From positions 8,504-72,503 of the forward strand of contig CAXMOM010000028.1 in assembly GCA_964195425.1 (NCBI GenBank): 64,000 nt of DNA. Reading direction: 5' to 3'. The stretch's first letter is position 1, and each line of letters begins with the position of its first letter. The notes below the pieces were generated by a model. The model did no database searches and was not told the origin of the DNA. It saw only the letters and a list, made by a program, of their open reading frames with translations. Made by a program: the position numbers and the translations under genes. Source of the DNA: Glaciecola sp964195425. GTDB lineage: Bacteria > Pseudomonadota > Gammaproteobacteria > Enterobacterales > Alteromonadaceae. This document shows, piece by piece, positions 19,039-28,170 of this stretch.

Positions 19039-20325
19039 ATGACTAAATCTGAAATCCTATTTGAAAGAGCTCAGCTCACTATTCCTGGTGGCGTAAATTC
19101 TCCGGTTCGCGCATTTAAAGCCGTTGGTGGTACACCTCGTTTTATTGCCCGCGCAGATGGTGCTTATATGTACGATGTAGATGACAATCGCTATATTGAT
19201 TACATCAACTCATGGGGACCAATGGTACTGGGCCACAATAACGAAGCCATTCGGGAAGCCGTTATTAAGGCATCTGCAAATGGCCTCAGCTATGGCGCGC
19301 CTACCGAAGCCGAAATACAAATGGCCGAGCTGGTCTCGTCAATTGTACCGTCTATGGAAATGGTTCGAATGGTGAATTCGGGCACTGAAGCTACCATGAG
19401 CGCTATACGTTTAGCACGCGGTTATACTGGTAGAAATAAGCTCCTTAAGTTTGAAGGTTGCTATCACGGCCATGCCGATTCGTTGTTGGTAAAAGCCGGT
19501 TCTGGGGCTCTTACCTTGGGCGTTCCAAGCTCTCCAGGTGTACCCGATGATGTCGCTAAACACACATTAACCGTAGACTTCAATAAGATTGAATCGGTCA
19601 AGCAAGCGTTTATTGAACACGGTGATGATATTGCCTGCATAATTGTTGAACCCGTAGCAGGTAATATGAACTGTATACCCCCAGTACCAGGATTTTTAGA
19701 AGGTTTACGAACTATCTGTGATGAATATGGTGCGGTATTAATTTTTGATGAAGTGATGACGGGATTTCGTGTTGCATTAGGCGGTGCGCAAGAGCGCTTT
19801 AATGTTAAACCCGATCTAACTTGTTTAGGAAAAGTAATTGGTGGCGGCATGCCGGTAGGGGCTTTTGGCGGCAAACGCGAGATTCTTACTCACATTGCAC
19901 CAACGGGCCCTGTATATCAAGCAGGTACCTTATCGGGCAATCCAATTGCAATGGCAGCCGGACTTTGTGCCTTAACACAATTAAAAGCAGATGGCTTTTA
20001 TGACAGTATTTTTAAAAATACCCAAGCCATTGCTGATGGATTTCAACAAATGGCCGATAAAAACGGTATAAAACTTTCTACGAATGTAGCAGGTAGTATG
20101 TTTGGTATCTTTTTTACGAGTGAAAAGGTGACCAATTATCAGCAAGCGATAAGTGTTAACCAGGCTCAATTTAATCAGTTTTACCATAACATGCTAAATG
20201 AGGGTGTATATATGGCGCCAGCTTCTTTTGAAGCAGGCTTTGTATCAAAAATGCATACCAACGATATTGTTGATGCCACCTTAACTGCTGCAGATAAAGC
20301 CTTTGCTAGGATTACTGCAAAATAA
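19039..20325 (+). CDS. hemL: Glutamate-1-semialdehyde 2,1-aminomutase
   Basis: HemL converts glutamate-1-semialdehyde to 5-aminolevulinate, the haem precursor in the C5 pathway. The 428-residue product starts at the typical SEILFERAQLTIPGGVNSPVR and shows GCYHGHAD and the PLP-binding lysine in LGKVIGGGMPVGAFGG (about residue 265). Length matches the family. The gene follows pyrB in the same direction, and its stop abuts the start of the cyclase gene, so they may be cotranscribed. Confidence 0.96.
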   Translation: MTKSEILFERAQLTIPGGVNSPVRAFKAVGGTPRFIARADGAYMYDVDDNRYIDYINSWGPMVLGHNNEAIREAVIKASANGLSYGAPTEAEIQMAELVSSIVPSMEMVRMVNSGTEATMSAIRLARGYTGRNKLLKFEGCYHGHADSLLVKAGSGALTLGVPSSPGVPDDVAKHTLTVDFNKIESVKQAFIEHGDDIACIIVEPVAGNMNCIPPVPGFLEGLRTICDEYGAVLIFDEVMTGFRVALGGAQERFNVKPDLTCLGKVIGGGMPVGAFGGKREILTHIAPTGPVYQAGTLSGNPIAMAAGLCALTQLKADGFYDSIFKNTQAIADGFQQMADKNGIKLSTNVAGSMFGIFFTSEKVTNYQQAISVNQAQFNQFYHNMLNEGVYMAPASFEAGFVSKMHTNDIVDATLTAADKAFARITAK

Positions 20326-21423
20326 ATGACTTTCTTTGTTATTGTGACCGCCCTTATGACCTTGTACGCCGTATTTATTACTGCGGTCTGGTGGTTACAA
20401 AAACAAAATGCCGACGAACAGCAAAAAAACAACGAAGCGTTAACGTTATCCCTTAATAACGACTATATGAACAGCCTCGGCGTAACAAGTGCGCAAGAGG
20501 CCTCAGCCACCCGCGCTATGCTAGCAAAAGCCGATGAAGCCAAGCAGCTTCATCAAACCTTTCAAAAATTCGTACCCCGACAATTTGTTGAACATTTTGC
20601 GAAAGGTGGTATTGACTCGCTAACACTTGGTTACGCTGACGAAGATGATGTTGCCATCATGTTTTGTGATATTAGAGGTTTTACACGCTTGTCGGAGGAA
20701 ATGTCCCCCCAGCAACTCATGAACTTCTTAAATGCCTACTTTATGCGAATGAACGCGCCTATACACGACAATTTTGGCTTTATAGACAAATTCATTGGCG
20801 ATGCCATTATGGCGCTATTCGATCACCCCAATGGACAGATTAGCGACAAGGCTGCAGATTCAGTTCGGGCAGCGCTCGACTTACAAAAAGCACTTAAACT
20901 GTATAATCACCACCGTGCTAAAAGTGGTTATGGGGGCGTAAAAAATGGCATAGGATTGCATGTTGGCCCAGTAGTAGTGGGGACTGTAGGTTCGGACGAT
21001 CGCATGGATACAACCGTTATTGGCCATACCGTTAACGTTGCACAGCGTATTGAGTCACTCACTAATTACTTTGGCGTAGAAATTCTTGCTAGCAAAGAAT
21101 TAGTGTGTGCCGCGGGCGAAGAAATGGAATTCGCGTCGCGTACACTCGATAAAGTCGTGTTAAAAGGGAAAAGCACATCAATAGAAATCATTGAAATTTA
21201 CGAGCATTTAAGTGAAGAACGTATTAATGCAAGAAATGCATCTAAAAATCTAATGAGTGAAGCAATTAGTATGCGCAACACTGGAGATTTTAAAGGCGCT
21301 CTAAACCTGTTCCTTCGTGCTCAAGAAAATGACCCTGGAGATACTACACTTGTGCATCATATTACTACCTGTGAAAAACTAGAACATGAAGAAGACTGGG
21401 ATGGCAAAATACGGATTAGCTAA
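20326..21423 (+). CDS. Class III adenylate/guanylate cyclase, membrane-anchored
   Basis: The 365-residue protein has one N-terminal membrane helix (residues 2-24), a cytoplasmic linker, and a class III cyclase domain (about residues 100-285). The metal-binding aspartates are in IMFCDIRGFTRLSEEM and FIDKFIGDAIMALF, and the TVIGHTVNVAQRIESL segment is conserved. A short tetratricopeptide-like tail follows (NTGDFKGALNLFLRAQEND). It should make cAMP (or, less likely, cGMP) at the inner membrane. The ATG directly follows the hemL stop codon, so translation is probably coupled; no separate ribosome site of normal spacing is seen. Confidence 0.9.
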   Translation: MTFFVIVTALMTLYAVFITAVWWLQKQNADEQQKNNEALTLSLNNDYMNSLGVTSAQEASATRAMLAKADEAKQLHQTFQKFVPRQFVEHFAKGGIDSLTLGYADEDDVAIMFCDIRGFTRLSEEMSPQQLMNFLNAYFMRMNAPIHDNFGFIDKFIGDAIMALFDHPNGQISDKAADSVRAALDLQKALKLYNHHRAKSGYGGVKNGIGLHVGPVVVGTVGSDDRMDTTVIGHTVNVAQRIESLTNYFGVEILASKELVCAAGEEMEFASRTLDKVVLKGKSTSIEIIEIYEHLSEERINARNASKNLMSEAISMRNTGDFKGALNLFLRAQENDPGDTTLVHHITTCEKLEHEEDWDGKIRIS

Positions 21424-21443
21424 TTGCATATTTAAACAGTTAC

Positions 21444-22796
21444 TTATGTAAACAAATACTTAGCGCTTCTATAAGCGGTAAACGCTGGGATAAATGCTAC
21501 CACGACCGTTAATACCAAAACGCTGCCTGCATAGAACAAAATACCTGTTGAATAGATATTGGCCGAGACATAAAGACTATACTCACTTAATAACCAATGA
21601 CCGGCTCCCACTATAGCAAGCGTTACCACTAAGTATGCCCCAACGAGCGCAAATACACTTATCATGATAGCTTCAGCCTGAATAAGACTGCCAATAAACC
21701 ACGGGCTAGCGCCAACCGCTCGCAATGCTGAAATTTCGTTTCTACGTTCATGCATCGACGCTAATAACATAGTAACTAAGCCTATTAAAGAGGCAAACAA
21801 CACTAACAACGCAATAACTTGCATGACCGTTTCTATGCTGCCCAATGTTTGCCATAATTCAGCAAGTGCTACTTGCGGCATAATTGCTGATATCGCTTCA
21901 TCTTGATACCGATTTATATCTCGTTGCAATGTTAAAATAGCGAATGGAGATTCTGCCTTTAACATAAATGCCGATATTTGCTTGGGTTCACCTATAAGGT
22001 CGTAAGTGCCAGGCGTTATGATAGGTATGGCTTGCATAGAGTCTGCATCATCATGGCCATGCTCGTGGTCATGATCACTGTCTTTTGTTAAGGCTTCTAT
22101 CTTACTAGCCTTAGTTTCATTGTTAGGCCGAGCAAAGCTTGTACGTAACGAAACTGGTGCAACGGCGCTATGCATTTCTTCAATCGCTATTAAGGGCACA
22201 TGCACGGACTTGTCTACAGGCGTGCCGGTTGGCGATAATATCCCAGTAATTAACACCGGATGATGATCGTGGTGACTAAAGCTAACGCTGCCGCTACCAT
22301 GAGAAACTACTATCGACTGACCCACTTCTAATCTGAGGCTACTGGCAACGTTTGCCCCAATTACAGCTTCTGTTGGGCTAGCAAATACACGGCCCGAGGC
22401 AAGCTTTAAAGCTTGTTTTCTGCCATATTGGTAATAATCAAAATACTCAGACGACGTGCCCACAACTGGAAAGCCTTTATAAGAATCGCCAAGGGCCAGC
22501 GGAATTGTCCAGACGACCTTTTCATTGTCTCCAATATTTTCATAGGTTTCCCAGCGCAGTGAGTTTGGGTTGGCACCCATACGAAATACACTCGACAGCA
22601 ATACGTTAACTTGACTGCTGCGCGCCGCTACCACTAAATCGATGCCCGAGACGGTACGCTTAAAGTTGTCTTGGGTTTGCACGCGAATATGCTCGATAGC
22701 AAACAGTAAACTCACGCTCACCAACAATGCGCTAAAGGTCAATATAGTGGTTACTTTACGATTCAATAAACTTTGCCAAGCTAACCTTAACCACAT
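21444..22796 (-). CDS. ABC transporter permease, FtsX/MacB type, with His-rich loop
   Basis: The 450-residue protein has an N-terminal membrane helix, a large periplasmic domain and three C-terminal helices with the FtsX signature LRAVGASPWFIGSLIQAEAI. The periplasmic domain holds two histidine-rich segments, SFSHHDHHPV and DHDHEHGHDD. The ATG at 22796 lies one base after the stop of the ATPase gene (TAA T ATG), so the two are translated together; the in-frame codon at 22826 would overlap the ATPase. Such a pair with His-rich parts resembles the zinc-responsive ZrgBC transporter of Vibrio, but the ZrgA-like binding protein is not in the window. Confidence 0.9.
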   Translation of the reverse strand: MWLRLAWQSLLNRKVTTILTFSALLVSVSLLFAIEHIRVQTQDNFKRTVSGIDLVVAARSSQVNVLLSSVFRMGANPNSLRWETYENIGDNEKVVWTIPLALGDSYKGFPVVGTSSEYFDYYQYGRKQALKLASGRVFASPTEAVIGANVASSLRLEVGQSIVVSHGSGSVSFSHHDHHPVLITGILSPTGTPVDKSVHVPLIAIEEMHSAVAPVSLRTSFARPNNETKASKIEALTKDSDHDHEHGHDDADSMQAIPIITPGTYDLIGEPKQISAFMLKAESPFAILTLQRDINRYQDEAISAIMPQVALAELWQTLGSIETVMQVIALLVLFASLIGLVTMLLASMHERRNEISALRAVGASPWFIGSLIQAEAIMISVFALVGAYLVVTLAIVGAGHWLLSEYSLYVSANIYSTGILFYAGSVLVLTVVVAFIPAFTAYRSAKYLFT

Positions 22797-22797
22797 A

Positions 22798-23571
22798 TTA
22801 AAATACACTCGCTTTACTTTCGGCATGGGTATTATCAGAATAGGTATGCTCGGTGCAGGCTTTATTTATGTCGGCCAAATTTATGTCAGCCAAAGCAACG
22901 CATTGATCAAAATTTTTCGCCAGTCGCATATCGTGGCTCACAAACAATAAGGTAGTGTTTAGCTCTTGGGTATTGTTGAGCAACAACTGCATAAATTTGG
23001 TCGTCGACCTTAAGTCTAGTGCAGAAGTGGGCTCATCTACAATGAGCAAGGCTGGCTGATGATATAAGGCACGCGCAATCGCCACACGTTGTTGCTGGCC
23101 CACACTGAGGTCTCTCGCTTTATGATGTAAAACCTCGCTAGATAAATTTAAGTTAGTGAGTACTTGCTTTAGTTTATCGTAATCAAATTTGTGTGCATGT
23201 TGTGAAAATAAACTGGCCAATTTTATGTTATCTAGAACCGACAAGTATCCAATAAGGTTCAGCTGCTGGAAAACCACACCAAGTGATTTGGCTCTAAACT
23301 CATCTTTTTTACGATTCGACAGTGTATGTAATGGCTGTTCTAAAACGCTTAGCTTGCCCTTGTTATTTGCATTTACCGACAAGCTTAAGGTACCACTAAG
23401 CAGATTTAACAAGGTACTTTTTCCGCTCCCCGACGGCCCATGCAAGAACACACGTTTCCCTGCCTCCACCTGCCACTTTGGAATATCGAGCACTAGCGGA
23501 GCAACATCGACTATGCCTTTTTGTTGAGGATAAGCAAAATTCAAGTTTTCTATATTGATAGCGACAGACAT
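22798..23571 (-). CDS. ABC transporter ATP-binding protein
   Basis: The 257-residue protein has Walker A GPSGSGKSTLLNLL, the signature LSVGQQQRVAIARAL, Walker B LLIVDEPTSALD and the switch histidine in LLFVSHDMRLAK. It is of the LolD/MacB class and is paired with the FtsX-type permease immediately downstream. The C-terminal tail is short and polar with a few His residues (TEHTYSDNTHAE). Together they likely form a mechanotransmission-type or substrate-extracting ABC transporter rather than a simple importer. Confidence 0.95.
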   Translation of the reverse strand: MSVAINIENLNFAYPQQKGIVDVAPLVLDIPKWQVEAGKRVFLHGPSGSGKSTLLNLLSGTLSLSVNANNKGKLSVLEQPLHTLSNRKKDEFRAKSLGVVFQQLNLIGYLSVLDNIKLASLFSQHAHKFDYDKLKQVLTNLNLSSEVLHHKARDLSVGQQQRVAIARALYHQPALLIVDEPTSALDLRSTTKFMQLLLNNTQELNTTLLFVSHDMRLAKNFDQCVALADINLADINKACTEHTYSDNTHAESKASVF

Positions 23572-23596
23572 TACAGCCTCAATTAGTGACTAGCAG

Positions 23597-24547
23597 TTAC
23601 TCGGGCTCGTCAGCTTCGGTTTCAGGAGAGATAATAATACTTTGACTGCGAATAAAACGTATAGACGGCGCAAAAAACGCAGCGCCTGTTTCAGCACTAG
23701 CGTAATCGAGCAATTTGTCATAATGCCCATTATCGTCACCGTAAATACGGCTATGCAGTAAATTTTTAAAGGCTTGCGGATGATTACTACAGGCAACAAA
23801 ATAGAGCCCTTGTGTGTTCATATCACCGTAAGGCATGCTCTGATTTAGGAATATAGGGTATTCACCACCGGGACCCACAATTTTGGTCCTAAACGCATGC
23901 GAGTCTAGGCCAGACCCAACCACATCCATGTTATGTTCTTTGGTTTTACCCATTACTTGCTGCTGGAGTTTGTCTGATAACTTACTCCATTTTGACATAT
24001 CGTAACGATAACGCTGAATATGGATGTAAGAGCCATCTGCAAAAACATCGTCTTCTTCACCAACTAAGGTAATTTCAAACTTTTTTCGCCCACGAGGGTT
24101 TTCATCAGCAATCAAAAAGCCGGTCCAGTTACGCCCGTCTAAGTATCTAAACGCCTGTACTTGTTCTACAAGTTCAGTATGTAGTTTTAACGTTTGCATT
24201 ACTTCAATGCCAAGGGCTTGGCAAATATCTAAACGATCTGCGCGAATTTGTACAAATAAATCGCAGGGCAATACGGGGGCGCAGCGATCTTCGCATTGCA
24301 TATCGGGGAAAGAGCCTAATTGCATTGGTCGGTTGTTAGGATAAAGTTCGTCCCAAAACGCGCTGCCCACGCCAATTGCCCCTGATACCATGGCTTCATA
24401 GTGTTCGTCGTCGAAGTTCTCAAATATATCGAGTAATTTCACCAACTTAAGACGCACGCTTGCCACGTCATCATCTACAACATTAAAGAGCAAGTACAGC
24501 GCGTGCAAATTAGGCTCGGCGCAAATTCCTTTTTGGGGTTGACTCAT
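23597..24547 (-). CDS. Dye-decolourising (DyP-type) haem peroxidase
   Basis: The 316-residue protein is a DyP-type peroxidase of the cytoplasmic YfeX-like class. It contains RYLDGRNWTGF (the GxxDG-type distal region with the catalytic Asp) and the proximal haem-ligand region around GLDSHAFRTKI, and ends with ASAETGAAFFAPSIRF. No signal peptide or Tat motif is present. The start codon overlaps the last base of the gamma-glutamyltransferase stop (TAATG), so the two are translationally coupled. It oxidises aromatic or porphyrin substrates with peroxide by family analogy; the natural substrate is unknown. Confidence 0.92.
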   Translation of the reverse strand: MSQPQKGICAEPNLHALYLLFNVVDDDVASVRLKLVKLLDIFENFDDEHYEAMVSGAIGVGSAFWDELYPNNRPMQLGSFPDMQCEDRCAPVLPCDLFVQIRADRLDICQALGIEVMQTLKLHTELVEQVQAFRYLDGRNWTGFLIADENPRGRKKFEITLVGEEDDVFADGSYIHIQRYRYDMSKWSKLSDKLQQQVMGKTKEHNMDVVGSGLDSHAFRTKIVGPGGEYPIFLNQSMPYGDMNTQGLYFVACSNHPQAFKNLLHSRIYGDDNGHYDKLLDYASAETGAAFFAPSIRFIRSQSIIISPETEADEPE

Positions 24548-26241
24548 TAATAACCTGCTGCTTGACCATCTTTACGTGACTCGGATGCGCCATAATACAC
24601 TTTGTTTTTACTGTCGTACATTATTGCCTGATATCCGCCAAATGCGCCTAAACTATCGGTCATTTCATGACCTTTTTTAATAAGCTCTCTGCGCGTTTTG
24701 TGACTAAAGCCACTTTCTAAACTCACATAGCCTCCATCTAGCATGAGTTTGCCCATTGGCGAACTTGAACCCGTATGCAAAATACGTGGGGCGTCGCCTG
24801 CTTCTTGTATATTCATACCAAAATCTATCATGTTAATCACAATTTGCGCATGCATTTGAGGCTGAGTACCGCCGCCCATTACACCAAAGCTCATTAGTGG
24901 CTCATTGTTGCGCGTAATAAACGCAGGAATAATAGTATGGAAAGGCCTTTTGCCGGGTGCATATTGATTGAAATGGCCGGCTTGTAAAGCGAACATTTCC
25001 CCACGGTTTTGTAACACAAAACCTAAGTCTGTCGGGATCATGCCAGACCCCATACCGCGGTAATTACTTTGAATTAACGACACCATGTTGCCTTGCTTAT
25101 CGGCTACGGTTAAATAAATAGTATCCCCTTCGTTGATGCCAGCATCTACCCGTTTAGCAGCTATTTTAGGCGAAATAAGTGGCTGGCGAGTTTTCGCATA
25201 CTCTTTTGAAATTAGCCAATCCACAGGAATTTGATTAAACATAGGATCTGCATAAAACTTTGCACGATCGGCAAAGGCTAATTTTTTAGCTTCAACAAAT
25301 GTATGGATGTATTCGGCCGAATCGTGGCCCATACTTTCAATGTCGTATAGTTCTAACATATTAAGAATTTGCAGCGCCGCTATACCTTGACCATTAGGCG
25401 GTAATTCCCATACGTCATAGCCTCTGTAATTTGTCGACACCGGCTCAACCCAATCGGAATAATGAGCGGCCATATCTTGGTAACTTAAAAAACCGCCTTG
25501 GCTCTTCATAAAAGCGCCAATAGTTCGGGCAATGTCGCCTTTATAAAAAACGTCGCGACCACCGGTAGCTATTTTTTCATAAGTATTAGCAAGGGCGGGG
25601 TTTTTAAACACTTGGCCTTTTACTGGCGTTTTACCATCAATCGTAAACGTTTCTGTAAAACCCGGATACTGCCCAATACGCTTTTGGTTACTCTCAAAGT
25701 AATAGGCGATAAGTTCAGAAACAGGAAAACCGTCACGAGCATACTGAATGGAAGGCGCTAGCAAAGTTTGCATAGGCAAGCTACCAAAACGTTCGCTTAA
25801 CATAAACCAGCCATCTACCGCGCCCGGCACTGAAACTGGAAGCGGACCAAACTTTGGAATTTCAGAAATATTGTTTTGAGTAAAATGCTCAAGGGTCAAA
25901 GACTGCGGTGAGCGTCCTGAAGCATTTAAGCCGTATAGCTGTTGAGTTTCTGCATCCCAAACAATAGCAAACAAATCACCACCAATACCGCTGCCCGTTG
26001 GCTCTACTAGGCCCAACATCGCATTTGCTGCAATGGCCGCGTCTATAGCATTGCCGCCATTTTTTAAAATATCGAGAGCCACTTGCGTTGCCAAGGGTTG
26101 GCTGGTTGCCGCCATGCCGTTTTGCGCAATAACTTCAGAGCGACTAGCAAAAGGAGCACCGGTAATCCGATCATAAGAAAAGGCGGTGTTGGCAATACAC
26201 AAACTAAGGAGTGTGGATATAAAAAGTGCGCGTAGTTTCAC
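24547..26241 (-). CDS. ggt: Gamma-glutamyltransferase, exported
   Basis: The 564-residue proenzyme starts with a signal peptide (MKLRALFISTLLSLCIANTA) and is of the full family length. It shows GGNAIDAAIAANAMLGLVEP near the N-terminus, and the self-cleavage and catalytic Thr region in EGDTIYLTVADKQGNMVSLI. The glutamate-binding region follows (SNYRGMGSGMI), with GGTQPQMHAQIV near the end. It acts in the periplasm on glutathione and gamma-glutamyl compounds. It is coupled to the DyP peroxidase gene by a one-base overlap, hinting at a joint role in redox or thiol metabolism. Confidence 0.93.
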   Translation of the reverse strand: MKLRALFISTLLSLCIANTAFSYDRITGAPFASRSEVIAQNGMAATSQPLATQVALDILKNGGNAIDAAIAANAMLGLVEPTGSGIGGDLFAIVWDAETQQLYGLNASGRSPQSLTLEHFTQNNISEIPKFGPLPVSVPGAVDGWFMLSERFGSLPMQTLLAPSIQYARDGFPVSELIAYYFESNQKRIGQYPGFTETFTIDGKTPVKGQVFKNPALANTYEKIATGGRDVFYKGDIARTIGAFMKSQGGFLSYQDMAAHYSDWVEPVSTNYRGYDVWELPPNGQGIAALQILNMLELYDIESMGHDSAEYIHTFVEAKKLAFADRAKFYADPMFNQIPVDWLISKEYAKTRQPLISPKIAAKRVDAGINEGDTIYLTVADKQGNMVSLIQSNYRGMGSGMIPTDLGFVLQNRGEMFALQAGHFNQYAPGKRPFHTIIPAFITRNNEPLMSFGVMGGGTQPQMHAQIVINMIDFGMNIQEAGDAPRILHTGSSSPMGKLMLDGGYVSLESGFSHKTRRELIKKGHEMTDSLGAFGGYQAIMYDSKNKVYYGASESRKDGQAAGY

Positions 26242-26545
26242 AGCAAACTTACCTCTTGTTTTTATTAGAGTGGTAATGATACGAAGGAAGTATAAAAATA
26301 CCGTTTTATTGCCTATTTAGCTATGTTTGTTTGTACTCAATAGAGTATGTTAGCTTTATACAAATAGCTGATTGCAAATATTATTGGTAAAATTGAACAG
26401 TTAATTTTGCCAAGCAATTAATATAAGCGACATCAAGAATACAAAAAGCCCTTTTATTTCGATATAGAATTTAAGCGCAACTTTCTCAACAAAAAAACGC
26501 TACAAATATGCTATTCTCAATTATTAACGATAATTAGGAATCACT
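26242..26545. other. Divergent intergenic region
   Basis: About 300 AT-rich bases between ggt and the small gene at 26546. It should hold both promoters. AGGAA precedes the 26546 start. No repeat or RNA gene is seen. Confidence 0.5.
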
Positions 26546-26830
26546 ATGCACGTAGACAAGGCTAAAAAACGACTCGCTAAACAGGTTAAAAAAGGCTTTA
26601 AAGGGTATCCTCTTATTGCGATAGAATACTTTGGTGACGAGCCCGATTGCGCAACGCAAGTCGTGGTTCAATTTACCTTAGAAGAAGGCAGCGACGTGCA
26701 AGAAGAACGATTTTCTAGTCAAGCTGATGCCAGAGAAGATGAAACCATTCAAACCGCGTTAATCAAAATAATTGATCGCGCGGGTGCCAACTCAGTCATG
26801 CAAACAGACGGTGTCACTGCCACTAAATAG
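26546..26830 (+). CDS. Conserved-looking small protein, function unknown
   Basis: The 94-residue protein begins MHVDKAKKRLAKQVKKGFKGYP, a basic helix, and continues with alternating strands (LIAIEYFGDEP, ATQVVVQFTLEEG) and an acidic middle (DVQEERFSSQADAREDET). AGGAA lies 7 bases before the ATG. It has no signal peptide or membrane helix. I do not recognise a named family. It is convergent with the PQQ-type dehydrogenase, with 5 bases between the stops. Confidence 0.75.
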   Translation: MHVDKAKKRLAKQVKKGFKGYPLIAIEYFGDEPDCATQVVVQFTLEEGSDVQEERFSSQADAREDETIQTALIKIIDRAGANSVMQTDGVTATK

Positions 26831-26835
26831 CTATG

Positions 26836-27987
26836 CTACTCGCTAAGCTTTAACAAACGAGCGCTTCCGCCATCTTCTAAAATATAGATGTCTCCGCTGC
26901 TGCTTTGTTCAATTTCGCGCACTCGACTGCCCCATTCATAGCGTGCGGCTTCTTCTGCGCTAAGTCTTGGACGTTTTTCTCGTTCTGGAAAAATCACGCG
27001 GATAAGCGCTTGTGATGATAGGCCCCCAATAAAACCGTGTCCGGTCCAGTCTTTGAATTTACCGCCTTTATAAATAATGAAACCTGCTGGGCTTATGGCT
27101 GGGACCCAATCGACCATTGGTGCTTTAAATACCGGGTTGGTTTCGTGATTGGGAATATCTACACCTGAATAGTGTTTACCCTGTGATACAACCGGGTAAC
27201 CGTAATTTCTTGCCCGCTCAATAATATTCAGTTCGTCGCCATCACGCGGGCCCATTTCATGCACCCACAACCTTCCTTTTGCGTCAAAATCGATACCTAA
27301 AGGATTACGATGCCCTAGCGTCCAAATTTGATTAGTGACTTTACCATTGCCATAAAAAGGGTTGTCTTTTGGGACACTGCCGTCCTGATTTATACGGACT
27401 ACTTTACCTAAATTCATCGCCATGTTTTGTGCTGGCGTGAATTTTTGCCGCTCACCTGAGGTGATAAATAAAAATCCATCTGGCGACACGGCAAGTCGGT
27501 GACCATAATGGCCGTTACCGGTCATTTTAGGGGATTGATTCCAAATTCGCTTAACCTCGCTTAACGACGCACCGCTACTGGTGATAGTAAGCTTGGCGCT
27601 ATCAACAACAGCGCCACTTAGTTCATCGCGCTGCGGATCGCGCTCAACATAAGACAAAAACACCCTTGTGTTTTCTGCAAAATCTGGATGCACTATAATA
27701 TCACCGAGTCCACCTTGTCCTCTGGCGGTAACTTGCGGAACGTTGCTAACCGTAAAACGTTTTTTACCGGCCTTATCAATTACCCATAGAGCGCCTGTTT
27801 TTTCTGACACCAAACCGTGGCCATCGGGCAACATAGCCATTGCCCAAGGTGAACTGAACGTTTCTAAAACATCGGCATAAATAGTGCTGTCGTCGCTCCC
27901 TTTAATGGTGACTCTTTCTTGTGCAAAAGAAATTGAGCTGAAGCTGAACAAAACGCCACAGAGCAGCAGTTGTGAATATATTTTCAT
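26836..27987 (-). CDS. PQQ-dependent sugar dehydrogenase (Ylil/soluble GDH-like)
   Basis: The 383-residue protein begins with a signal peptide (MKIYSQLLLCGVLFSFSS to ISFAQ) and folds as a six-bladed propeller of the glucose/sorbosone dehydrogenase family. Diagnostic segments are SPWAMAMLPDGHGLVSEKTG, GQGGLGDIIVHPDF, GHYGHRLAVSPDG, WTLGHRNPLGIDFD and HEMGPRDGDELN, which carry the PQQ and calcium contacts. It should oxidise aldose sugars in the periplasm if PQQ is available; no PQQ synthesis genes are visible here. It is a single-gene unit. Confidence 0.92.
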   Translation of the reverse strand: MKIYSQLLLCGVLFSFSSISFAQERVTIKGSDDSTIYADVLETFSSPWAMAMLPDGHGLVSEKTGALWVIDKAGKKRFTVSNVPQVTARGQGGLGDIIVHPDFAENTRVFLSYVERDPQRDELSGAVVDSAKLTITSSGASLSEVKRIWNQSPKMTGNGHYGHRLAVSPDGFLFITSGERQKFTPAQNMAMNLGKVVRINQDGSVPKDNPFYGNGKVTNQIWTLGHRNPLGIDFDAKGRLWVHEMGPRDGDELNIIERARNYGYPVVSQGKHYSGVDIPNHETNPVFKAPMVDWVPAISPAGFIIYKGGKFKDWTGHGFIGGLSSQALIRVIFPEREKRPRLSAEEAARYEWGSRVREIEQSSSGDIYILEDGGSARLLKLSE

Positions 27988-28170
27988 GTTAATCTACCGA
28001 TTTTATATTATATGCACAAACATACGAAAAAACACCTATATTAGCTCACACTTAAGCCGTAACTGGCGAACTTACACCTAGTATAGTATCTAGTGTAAAA
28101 CCTTTACAAAAAACGTGGCTTTTTCAATGTGGCAAGGATAAACACAGCTAACTCGTATAACCCACTTTCT

